Source: an uncultured Lachnospiraceae bacterium
Lineage (GTDB): Bacteria; Bacillota_A; Clostridia; Lachnospirales; Lachnospiraceae
Direction of reading: 5' to 3'
Length of the DNA: 16,199 bases
Assembly: GCA_910587495.1 (NCBI GenBank)
Contig: CAJUMT010000064.1
Span: 1-16,199, forward strand
Shown here one piece after another: positions 6,404 through 13,260 of this stretch; the stretch's first letter is position 1; every line of letters starts with the position of its first letter. Under the pieces are notes generated by a model that saw nothing but the letters and a program-made list of their open reading frames with translations, was not told where the DNA came from and did no database searches. Position numbers and translations under genes: made by a program.

Positions 6404-7486
6404 ATGAAAAGAAAAGTATTATCCGCATTGCTGATCGCAGCAATGGCAGTGACAACCGTAGCGTGTGGAGGCGGCGCAGCCGACACAAACGCCCCGGCAG
6501 AGCCGGCAACAGATGAAGCCCCGGCAGAGGAGGCTCCGGCAGAACCAGCAACAGACGAAGCCCCGGCAGCGGATGCCGCTTCCGGAGACCTGATCACCGT
6601 AGGTTATGCGCAGGTAGGCGCCGAGTCCGACTGGAGAACAGCAAACACAGAATCTTTCAAATCTACCTTTACCGAAGAAAACGGATATAAACTGATCTTT
6701 GACGACGCACAGCAGAAACAGGAGAACCAGATCAAGGCAATCCGTTCTTTCATCCAGCAGGAAGTAGACTACATCGTAGTAGCTCCCGTTGTTGAGACCG
6801 GTTGGGAAACCGTTCTGGAAGAGGCAAAAGAAGCCGGCATCCCGGTTATCCTTTCCGACCGTATGATGGACGTTTCCGACGACACGCTCTTTGAAGCTTG
6901 GGTAGGCGGAAACTTCATAAAAGAAGGCGAGACCTGCGGCGACTGGCTTGCACAATATTTAGAAGACCAGGGACGCGGCGAGGAAGAGATCAACATGGTA
7001 ACCATTCAGGGTACCATCGGCGCTTCCGCACAGGTTGGACGTACAGAAGGTATGGCAAACAAACTGGCTGAGCACTCCAACTGGAAAATGCTTGACATGC
7101 AGTCCGGCGAGTTCACACAGGCAAAGGGCCAGGAAGTTATGGAGTCCTTCTTAAAGAGTTATGACGACATCGACGTAGTTATCTGCGAAAACGACAATGA
7201 AGCGTTTGGCGCCATCGACGCTATCAAGGCTGCCGGCAAAACCTGTGGGCCTGAGGGAGACATCATTGTAGTAAGTTTTGACTCTGTAAAAGCTGCTTTT
7301 GAGTCTATGATCGCAGGCGACTTAAACGCAACCTTCGAGTGCAACCCACTCCACGGGCCGCGTGTAGCCGAGATCATCCAGAAACTGGAAGCAGGCGAAA
7401 CAGTAGACAAAATCCAATATGTAGATGAAGCTTACTTTGACACCAGCATGGATCTGGAGACCATCCTGGCAGAAAGAGCATACTAA
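6404..7486 (+). CDS. ytfQ: Sugar ABC transporter substrate-binding lipoprotein, YtfQ-like (galactofuranose type)
   Basis: A 360-residue periplasmic-binding-protein family 1 lipoprotein. Start ATG 6404 follows AGGAGG at seven bases; upstream in-frame ATG 6302 has none. The signal peptide MKRKVLSALLIAAMAVTTVAC ends in a lipobox with C21. A low-complexity A/P/E/D linker (about 25-60) contains two 14-residue repeats. The mature domain begins ITVGYAQVGAESDWR and keeps the features I associate with E. coli YtfQ: QQKQENQIKAIRSF, VVAPVVETGWE, LSDR, QGTIGASAQVGRTEG, SGEFTQAKGQEVMESF. YtfQ binds galactofuranose and galactopyranose; the same substrate here is inferred from this resemblance and from the matching downstream genes. 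It should be anchored to the outer face of the membrane and deliver sugar to the YtfT/YjfF permeases. A terminator-like hairpin follows, which should favour excess binding protein. Confidence 0.9.
   Translation: MKRKVLSALLIAAMAVTTVACGGGAADTNAPAEPATDEAPAEEAPAEPATDEAPAADAASGDLITVGYAQVGAESDWRTANTESFKSTFTEENGYKLIFDDAQQKQENQIKAIRSFIQQEVDYIVVAPVVETGWETVLEEAKEAGIPVILSDRMMDVSDDTLFEAWVGGNFIKEGETCGDWLAQYLEDQGRGEEEINMVTIQGTIGASAQVGRTEGMANKLAEHSNWKMLDMQSGEFTQAKGQEVMESFLKSYDDIDVVICENDNEAFGAIDAIKAAGKTCGPEGDIIVVSFDSVKAAFESMIAGDLNATFECNPLHGPRVAEIIQKLEAGETVDKIQYVDEAYFDTSMDLETILAERAY
6491..6574 (+). repeat. Tandem 42-bp repeat coding the lipoprotein linker
   Basis: Two adjacent 14-codon units (6491-6532 and 6533-6574) encode APAEPATDEAPAEE and APAEPATDEAPAAD. 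The first 12 residues are identical, but several codons differ only at the third base (gcc/gct, gag/gaa, ccg/cca, gat/gac). So the duplication is not fresh, or the protein sequence is maintained. Confidence 0.85.
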
Positions 7487-7517
7487 ATTATAAAGCCACA
7501 TATTGATGAAACAATCA

Positions 7518-7567
7518 GGGGGCGCAGAGCCGGAGGCTTATATTCTCCTCTCTGCGCCTCCTTTTTA
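7518..7567 (+). terminator. Intercistronic terminator hairpin after the binding-protein gene
   Basis: Arm GGGGGCGCAGAG (7518-7529) pairs with CTCTGCGCCTCC (7550-7561), 12 bp with one G-U. An inner GGAG/CTCC pair extends it, and TTTTT (7562-7566) follows. It lies 31 bp after the stop codon. Partial termination or 3'-end protection here would give more binding protein than ATPase/permease, a common arrangement in ABC operons. Its 3' arm is shared with the hairpin at 7552-7588, so both cannot form at once. Confidence 0.75.
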
Positions 7568-7588
7568 TTGCCAGAAAAGGAGGCGCAG
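7552..7588 (+). promoter_or_regulatory. Ribosome-site-sequestering hairpin of the ATPase gene
   Basis: CTGCGCCTCCTTTT (7552-7565) and AAAAGGAGGCGCAG (7575-7588) are perfect 14-bp inverted repeats around a nine-base loop. The 3' arm contains the AGGAGG (7578-7583) that serves the ATPase start at 7594, so folding would block translation. The 5' arm is also the 3' arm of the terminator hairpin at 7518-7561; the T-run of that terminator becomes part of this stem. The structures are therefore mutually exclusive. The pairing is seen directly; the regulatory role is inferred. Confidence 0.7.
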
Positions 7589-7593
7589 CTTTT

Positions 7594-9111
7594 ATGGAAA
7601 AGGATTCCGTTCTCGAAATGAGACATATCTACAAAACATTCCCAGGTGTAAAAGCTTTGCAGGATGTGGATTTCACCCTGAAAAAAGGAGAAATTCATGC
7701 ACTGATGGGAGAAAACGGCGCAGGCAAATCCACCCTGATCAAAGTCCTGACAGGCGTCGAGGAATTTGAGACAGGGGAGATCATGATCGAGGGCTGTGAC
7801 CATCCGATCATCAACCGCAATCCTCAGGAAGCTCAAAAACACGGCATCAGCACGGTATACCAGGAGGTCAATCTCTGCCCGAATCTTTCTGTGGCTGAAA
7901 ATCTTTTCATCGGCAGAGAGCCAAGAAAAGGCGGAATGATCGACTGGAAAGCCATGAACAAAAGAGCCGGGGAATTATTAGAAGACCTGGATATCCATGC
8001 AGACGTAACCCAGACCATTGACAACTACTCTATTGCGATCCAGCAGATGATCGCCATCGCAAGAGCTGTGGATATGTCTGCAAAAGTACTGATCCTGGAC
8101 GAACCGACATCTTCACTGGATGACAGCGAAGTAGAAAAACTGTTTAACCTCATGCGAAGGCTTCAGTCCGAAGGCGTGGGTATTATTTTTGTCACTCACT
8201 TTTTAGAGCAGGTATATGCGGTCTGCGATAAGATCACCGTCTTAAGAAACGGGCAGTTAGTCGGCCAGTTTACCACCCAGGAACTTCCCAGAGTGCAGCT
8301 GGTAGCAAAAATGATGGGAAAAGATTTTGACGATCTTGCCGCCATCAAACAGGACAGCATGTCGGAAAAACATCACAGCGAAGAAGATATCGTTATCAAA
8401 GCAGTAGGACTCGGAAAGAAAGGATATATTAAACCTTTCGATCTTGTTATTCACAAAGGAGAAGTCGTAGGATTTACAGGACTTTTAGGATCGGGCCGTT
8501 CAGAGACCGTCCGCGTGATCTATGGAGCCGAAAAAACAGACGAGGGAGAACTTTTTGTAAAAGGCAAGAAATTATCAGCCAAACATCCGATTCATTCCAT
8601 GTATGAAGGAATGGCATATCTTCCGGAGGACCGCAAAAACGAGGGAATCATTGCAGATCTTTCTGTCAGAGAGAATCTAATCATAGCATTGCAGGCAAAG
8701 CGCGGACTTTTTCATCTGCTCAGCAAAAAACAGCAGGAAGAGTTCACGGACAAATATATCGAAACACTTCAAATTAAAACAGCCAGCCGGGAAACTCCCA
8801 TCAAGTCCTTGTCCGGCGGCAACCAGCAGAAAGTTATTATCGGAAGATGGCTTTTAACCAATCCTGATTTTCTGATCCTCGATGAACCCACCCGGGGTAT
8901 CGACGTAGGAACCAAGACAGAGATCCAGAAACTCGTAGTCAAACTGGCAAAAGAAGGTATGGCTGTCGTATTCATTTCCTCCGAAATCGAAGAGATGCTA
9001 AGAACCTGCGACCGCATGATCGTTATGCGTGATACTTCTAAGGTAGGGGAATTAAGCGGAGAAGAGATGAACCAGACCACCATCATGTCAACCATAGCAG
9101 GAGGACAGTAA
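7594..9111 (+). CDS. ytfR: Sugar ABC transporter ATP-binding protein, YtfR-like
   Basis: A 505-residue tandem-ATPase subunit of a CUT2-type sugar importer. First half: Walker A GENGAGKST (39-47), a divergent signature YSIAIQQM (145-152), Walker B VLILDEP (165-171) and switch His202. Second half: degenerate Walker A GLLGSGRSET (296-305), full signature LSGGNQQK (406-413) and LILDEPTRGID (427-437). One intact and one degenerate nucleotide site is usual for this family. It drives transport through the YtfT/YjfF pair. AGGAGG sits ten bases before the ATG but lies inside a perfect 14-bp hairpin (7552-7588). The stop is 1 bp from the next gene's start. Confidence 0.92.
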   Translation: MEKDSVLEMRHIYKTFPGVKALQDVDFTLKKGEIHALMGENGAGKSTLIKVLTGVEEFETGEIMIEGCDHPIINRNPQEAQKHGISTVYQEVNLCPNLSVAENLFIGREPRKGGMIDWKAMNKRAGELLEDLDIHADVTQTIDNYSIAIQQMIAIARAVDMSAKVLILDEPTSSLDDSEVEKLFNLMRRLQSEGVGIIFVTHFLEQVYAVCDKITVLRNGQLVGQFTTQELPRVQLVAKMMGKDFDDLAAIKQDSMSEKHHSEEDIVIKAVGLGKKGYIKPFDLVIHKGEVVGFTGLLGSGRSETVRVIYGAEKTDEGELFVKGKKLSAKHPIHSMYEGMAYLPEDRKNEGIIADLSVRENLIIALQAKRGLFHLLSKKQQEEFTDKYIETLQIKTASRETPIKSLSGGNQQKVIIGRWLLTNPDFLILDEPTRGIDVGTKTEIQKLVVKLAKEGMAVVFISSEIEEMLRTCDRMIVMRDTSKVGELSGEEMNQTTIMSTIAGGQ

Positions 9112-9112
9112 C

Positions 9113-10168
9113 ATGAATAAAAGTCTGAAAAATATAACATCACAACGCTTATTTCTGCCGATCTTCTGTCTCGCCCTGGTTCTGTTAGTAAATCTTTTTA
9201 CCAGACCGGACTTTTTCTCCATAGAAATCAGAGACGGCGTTCTATACGGTTTCCTGATCGATATCATCAACCGCGCGTCAGAACTTGTAATTCTCGCCGT
9301 AGGCATGACGCTGGTCGTATCCGCTTCCGCAGGAACAGATATCTCTGTGGGTGCGATTATGGCTGTCAGCGCCGCTGTCTGCTGTAATGTACTGACCGGC
9401 GGAGAACGTGCGGCTACCGAATATGCAAGCCCTCTGATTCTTGGATTTATCGCGGCGCTGGTTGTAGGCGCGCTGATCGGATGTTTTAACGGTCTTTTGG
9501 TGGCAAAGCTGGAGATCCAGCCAATGGTCGCCACTTTGATCATGTTCACGGCAGGACGCGGTATCGCTCAGCTGATTACAGATGGTCAGATCACTTATGT
9601 CCGTGTGGACAGTTATAAGATACTAGGATCTTCCTTCCCGGGATTTCCCGTGCCCGCACCGTTTATTATATCAATCATTGTGGTAATTTTAACGGCGCTT
9701 CTCCTGAAAAAAACCGCTTTAGGAATGTATATACAAGCGGTGGGTATTAATAAAAAGGCTTCCAGCCTCACAGGTATTAAAGCAGTCCTGATCATTTTTT
9801 TAACTTATGCTTACTGCGGTATTTGTTCCGGTCTTTCAGGTCTTATCGCTTCCAGCCGTATCTACTCGGCGGACGCTAATAATATCGGTCTTAACATGGA
9901 ATTGGACGCCATTCTTGCAGTGGCCATCGGCGGCAATTCATTAGGCGGCGGCAAATTTTCCATTGCCGGTTCTGTGATCGGCGCATATACGATCCAGGCT
10001 TTAACCACCACACTCTACGCAATGCATGTTTCTTCTGACCAGATTCCGGTATATAAAGCAATCGTCGTCGTTATCATTGTGACGCTCCAATCTGCCGGAT
10101 TTGCAAGGTGGAGAAAATCACTGGCGCAGAAAAAAGAAAGCAGTACGGCAGAAAAGGGGGTGGCCTAA
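9113..10168 (+). CDS. ytfT: Sugar ABC transporter permease, YtfT-like
   Basis: A 351-residue polytopic permease of the BPD_transp_2 (RbsC-like) family, with about eight to ten hydrophobic segments. It shares with E. coli YtfT (from memory) DGVLYGFLIDIINRA, GRGIAQLITDGQI, KTALGMYIQAVGIN and ADANNIGLNMELDAILAV. The conserved GGIDLSVG loop reads AGTDISVG here (residues 73-80), with A73 and T75 replacing G and I. AGGAGG (9099-9104) lies eight bases before ATG 9113. The start is 1 bp after the ATPase stop, and the stop codon is immediately followed by the next ATG, so the three genes are tightly coupled. It forms the membrane channel with the YjfF-like protein. Confidence 0.9.
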   Translation: MNKSLKNITSQRLFLPIFCLALVLLVNLFTRPDFFSIEIRDGVLYGFLIDIINRASELVILAVGMTLVVSASAGTDISVGAIMAVSAAVCCNVLTGGERAATEYASPLILGFIAALVVGALIGCFNGLLVAKLEIQPMVATLIMFTAGRGIAQLITDGQITYVRVDSYKILGSSFPGFPVPAPFIISIIVVILTALLLKKTALGMYIQAVGINKKASSLTGIKAVLIIFLTYAYCGICSGLSGLIASSRIYSADANNIGLNMELDAILAVAIGGNSLGGGKFSIAGSVIGAYTIQALTTTLYAMHVSSDQIPVYKAIVVVIIVTLQSAGFARWRKSLAQKKESSTAEKGVA

Positions 10169-11182
10169 ATGAAAAATAAACGCAAATTAAATCAGACCAG
10201 TTTTCTTCTTCTGATCACAATCGTATTGTTCTTTGTTATGTACATTGTGGGCTGTATCCTTTTCAGCGCACAAGGCTTCTCAAAAACACAGAACTTTTTG
10301 AACCTTTTCATTTCCAACGCCGGACTGATCGTGATCGGCATCGGCATGACAGTAGTTATGATTACCGGAGGCATCGATATCAGCGTAGGTTCTTTTGTAG
10401 CCATGGGTTGTATGATGCTGGCCTGGATGATGGAAAGAGGCGGCGTCGGAGCAGTACCGTCTGTTCTGATCGTGCTTTTTACCGGCATTATCTTCGGCCT
10501 GGTACAAGGATTCTTAGTTGCCTATATGGATATTCAGCCTTTCATTGTTACATTGGCCGGAATGTTTTTCGCCAGAGGTATGACTGCAATCATTTCAAAA
10601 GATATGATCAGTATCACCAATGAAACCTTTATGGCGTGGGCAAAAATCAAGATCTACCTGCCCTTTGGCGGCTATTTGAACCGCAAAGGACTTATGATCT
10701 ACCCATACATCTATCCTACGGTAGTCATCGCTTTGCTTCTTCTTGTAGCGGCGTTTTTCATGCTGAAATATACCAAATTCGGACGCAGCATTTACGCCGT
10801 GGGCGGAAATGAGCAGTCAGCGCTGATGATGGGCCTGGACGTACGCAAAGTAAAATTAAAAGCCTATGTCCTGGACGGATTCTTATGCGGCATCGGAAGC
10901 GTTTTATTCTGTCTGAACACGCTGGGAGGATTTGTAGAGCAGGCAAAAGGTTTTGAGATGGACGCCATCGCCTCCGCAGTCATCGGCGGAACACTTCTGA
11001 CAGGCGGCGTAGGAAACGTGATCGGAACTCTCTTTGGCGTATTGATTAAAGCTACTATTGAGGCATTTATTACCTTCCAGGGAACGCTTTCTTCCTGGTG
11101 GACCCGTATTACAATCGCAGCTTTGCTTTGCTTCTTCATCGTGCTTCAGTCGGTTTTGGCCATGCTGAAAAAGAAAAAATAA
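10169..11182 (+). CDS. yjfF: Sugar ABC transporter permease, YjfF-like
   Basis: A 337-residue polytopic permease of the same family, and the second half of the permease pair. Here the loop is canonical (TGGIDISVGS). The stretches FIVTLAGMFFARG, MDAIASAVIGGTLLTGG, VGNVIGTLFGVLIKA and FQGTLSSWWTRITIA match E. coli YjfF closely by memory. The start ATG abuts the previous stop codon; an AAGGGGG element lies just upstream. It is the last gene of the transporter operon, which ends at the bidirectional hairpin 11196-11233. An ATPase plus two different RbsC-type permeases is the YtfRT-YjfF arrangement and differs from ribose and AI-2-type systems in sequence. Confidence 0.9.
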   Translation: MKNKRKLNQTSFLLLITIVLFFVMYIVGCILFSAQGFSKTQNFLNLFISNAGLIVIGIGMTVVMITGGIDISVGSFVAMGCMMLAWMMERGGVGAVPSVLIVLFTGIIFGLVQGFLVAYMDIQPFIVTLAGMFFARGMTAIISKDMISITNETFMAWAKIKIYLPFGGYLNRKGLMIYPYIYPTVVIALLLLVAAFFMLKYTKFGRSIYAVGGNEQSALMMGLDVRKVKLKAYVLDGFLCGIGSVLFCLNTLGGFVEQAKGFEMDAIASAVIGGTLLTGGVGNVIGTLFGVLIKATIEAFITFQGTLSSWWTRITIAALLCFFIVLQSVLAMLKKKK

Positions 11183-11195
11183 TTTTTTACATTTA

Positions 11196-11233
11196 CATAA
11201 AAAAAGAGAGGCGCCCGCTTCTCTTTTTTTATG
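11196..11233. terminator. Bidirectional terminator between yjfF and galM
   Basis: CATAAAAAAAGAGA (11196-11209) pairs perfectly with TCTCTTTTTTTATG (11220-11233) around a ten-base GC-rich loop. The A7 and T7 tracts in the stem give a U-run to transcripts from either strand. It lies 13 bp after the yjfF stop and 4 bp from the galM stop, so one element serves both converging operons. Confidence 0.85.
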
Positions 11234-11237
11234 TCTT

Positions 11238-12284
11238 TTATCTGAATTTGTAAACCGTCATCGTATGATATTTTTGCCCCGCATCAAAGACCGGCTGCAC
11301 GAAAGCAGACGTATTGACACTGTTTGGGAAATACTGGGTTTCCAGACAGAGCGCGCAGCGCTTATCATAATGTACGCCGTTCTTTCCTGTCTGAGGTGTA
11401 ATACAATTGCCTGCATAAAACTGCACGCCGGGAAGATCCGTCCATACTTCCATCACGCGTCCGGTCCTTTCATCCTCCACAATGGCCGCCTTTTCCACTT
11501 TTCCCGGCGTCGTACGAAGCGCCCAGTTATGATCGTATCCTTGTACCAGCGTAAGCTGCTCCCATTCCGCATCAATCTCGTCGCCGATACGTTTTGCTTT
11601 TCTAAAATCCATTGGCGTCCCTTCTACCGGACAAATTTCGCCTGTCGGAATGGCTCCTGGACGAATAGCTGCAAAACCGTCGGCGAAAATCGTCATTTTC
11701 TCGTCGCAAATACTTCCCGCGTCATGTCCGCCCAAATTAAAATAACTGTGGTTCGTCACATTGATAACAGTCTTTTTGTCGCTGCTGCCGTCATAGGAAA
11801 TCTCGAGACCATTATCTGAACGCAGTCTATATGTGACCGAGATCTTAAGATTTCCCGGAAAACCATTCTCCCCATCCGGGCTTATATAAGAAAACCGCAC
11901 GGCGTTTTCTTCCGGCAAGACCGCAGCGTCCCACAATACTTTATGAAAGCCATGATAAAAATCTGTATGAAGATTATTGCCGTTTTCGTTGGCGGCCAGA
12001 TGATACGCGGTGCCGTCGAGTGCGAAAGCGGCTCCCTCAATCCGGTTGGCATTACGGCCAATGGTTGCGCCGAAAAAGCAGCCGTTCTCTTCATAATCAG
12101 CCAGCATATCATAGCCCAGCACCACATCTTTTACCACACCATCTTTATCCGGAACTAAAAGATTCACCAATATCGCGCCGTAATCCGTCACCGACGCTTC
12201 CATGCCGTTTTCGTTAAGTAAGGTATACAAAACTGCCTCTTTTCCGTCTTTTGTCTCTCCGAATTGCTTCTTTGTAATGCTCAT
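11238..12284 (-). CDS. galM: Aldose 1-epimerase (galactose mutarotase)
   Basis: A 348-residue cytoplasmic enzyme that interconverts alpha and beta anomers of galactose and other aldoses, feeding the Leloir pathway. Signatures: GATIGRNANRI (72-82), a substrate-binding H106 in NNLH, the catalytic NHSYFNLGG (H179) and the catalytic-base motif CLETQYFPNSVN (E315). The segment after H106 reads LHTDFYHGFHKVLW, slightly different from the common LHGG/LHSGPDGF form. Start ATG 12284 has AGGAG eight bases upstream and lies 13 bp after recR, so it appears to be the last gene of the pfkA-dnaX-ybaB-recR unit. It converges on the sugar transporter, which fits a role with imported galactose, though it is not in that operon. 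It may act on other aldoses. Confidence 0.93.
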   Translation of the reverse strand: MSITKKQFGETKDGKEAVLYTLLNENGMEASVTDYGAILVNLLVPDKDGVVKDVVLGYDMLADYEENGCFFGATIGRNANRIEGAAFALDGTAYHLAANENGNNLHTDFYHGFHKVLWDAAVLPEENAVRFSYISPDGENGFPGNLKISVTYRLRSDNGLEISYDGSSDKKTVINVTNHSYFNLGGHDAGSICDEKMTIFADGFAAIRPGAIPTGEICPVEGTPMDFRKAKRIGDEIDAEWEQLTLVQGYDHNWALRTTPGKVEKAAIVEDERTGRVMEVWTDLPGVQFYAGNCITPQTGKNGVHYDKRCALCLETQYFPNSVNTSAFVQPVFDAGQKYHTMTVYKFR

Positions 12285-12297
12285 ATTTTTACTCCTG

Positions 12298-12894
12298 TTA
12301 TAATTCCACGCGTCCCTCTAAAGCGCGCAAAAGCGTCACTTCATCTATGTTTTCCAGGTCACCGCCCACAGGCACGCCGCTGGCGATTCGAGTTACCTTG
12401 ATACCTGTAGGTTTGATAAGTTTACTAATATACATGGCAGTTGTCTCGCCTTCCAGGCTGGAATTGGTGGCGATGATCACTTCATCCACATCCTTTTCCA
12501 GGCGAAGCATTAATTCTTTCAGCCGGATCTCTCCCGGGCCGATTCCCAGCATGGGTGAAATGGCTCCGTGCAGCACATGATAGACGCCTTCATATTTACC
12601 GGTCTTTTCGTAGGCGCTCATATCCCTGGGGTTTTCCACGACCATGATCACCTTCTGGTTCCTCTTGGGATTGCTGCAGATCGGACATAACTCCTGGTCT
12701 GTCAAAGTCAGGCATTGGCTGCAGTAGCGAATCACGCTTTTGGTCTTTACAATCGTATCTGCCAGTTTTTCAACCCGATCCTTGGGCATATCAATAATAT
12801 AAAATGCCAGGCGTTGGGCCGTCTTGACCCCTATGCCCGGCAAAGAGGCCAATTGCTCCACCAACTGGCTAATCTGATTACTGTAATATTCCAT
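12298..12894 (-). CDS. recR: Recombination mediator RecR
   Basis: A 198-residue RecR, which with RecF and RecO loads RecA on gapped DNA. Visible parts: N-terminal helix-hairpin-helix LPGIGVKTAQRLA (18-30), a C4 zinc finger with C58, C61, C70 and C73, a Toprim domain from about 82 (VMVVENPRDMSAYEKTG), and the C-terminal GVPVGGDLENIDEVTL. The length is normal for the family. Its ATG overlaps the ybaB stop by one base (TGATG), so translation is coupled. The dnaX-ybaB-recR order is widespread in bacteria. Confidence 0.97.
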   Translation of the reverse strand: MEYYSNQISQLVEQLASLPGIGVKTAQRLAFYIIDMPKDRVEKLADTIVKTKSVIRYCSQCLTLTDQELCPICSNPKRNQKVIMVVENPRDMSAYEKTGKYEGVYHVLHGAISPMLGIGPGEIRLKELMLRLEKDVDEVIIATNSSLEGETTAMYISKLIKPTGIKVTRIASGVPVGGDLENIDEVTLLRALEGRVEL

Positions 12895-13238
12895 CAGAAC
12901 GGCAGACCTCCGCCAAAACCTCCGGTCAATTTTGCCATATTGGCTGCGGTGGCTTCATCCGCTTTCCGAAGTGCTTCATTGACAGCCGCCATAATCACGT
13001 CTTCCAGCATTTCCACATCTTCCGGGTCCACTGCCTCCGGGTCAAGTTTTACTTTTGTCACTTCTTTTTTGCCGGTTACAGTCACTTCCACGGCGCCTCC
13101 TCCGACCGCGGCTGTAAATTCTTTACTTTCCAGCTCTTTCTGGCTTTCTTCCATCTGACGCTGCATTCTCTGAGCCTGCTTCATCAGATTATTCATGTTT
13201 CCTGGCATACCTCCCGGAAATCCGCCTCTTTTTGCCAT
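12894..13238 (-). CDS. ybaB: YbaB/EbfC family nucleoid-associated protein
   Basis: A 114-residue DNA-binding protein of the YbaB/EbfC family. It starts with a G/M/N-rich tail (MAKRGGFPGGMPGNMNNLMK), then a long amphipathic helix (KQAQRMQRQMEESQKEL), a beta hairpin (AVEVTVTGKKEVTKVKLDP) and a closing helix (DVIMAAVNEALRKA). It acts as a dimer on the nucleoid. ATG 13238 has GGAGG eight bases upstream. It lies 22 bp after dnaX and overlaps recR by one base, the conserved gene order. Confidence 0.96.
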   Translation of the reverse strand: MAKRGGFPGGMPGNMNNLMKQAQRMQRQMEESQKELESKEFTAAVGGGAVEVTVTGKKEVTKVKLDPEAVDPEDVEMLEDVIMAAVNEALRKADEATAANMAKLTGGFGGGLPF

Positions 13239-13260
13239 AGTGAAATCCTCCGTTCTTCTT

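Noticed and set aside
6419..6955. Long minus-strand frames over the binding-protein gene
   Set aside because: They lie opposite a well-supported gene in a GC-rich, repetitive stretch, are Cys/Ser-rich low-complexity products and have no ribosome sites.
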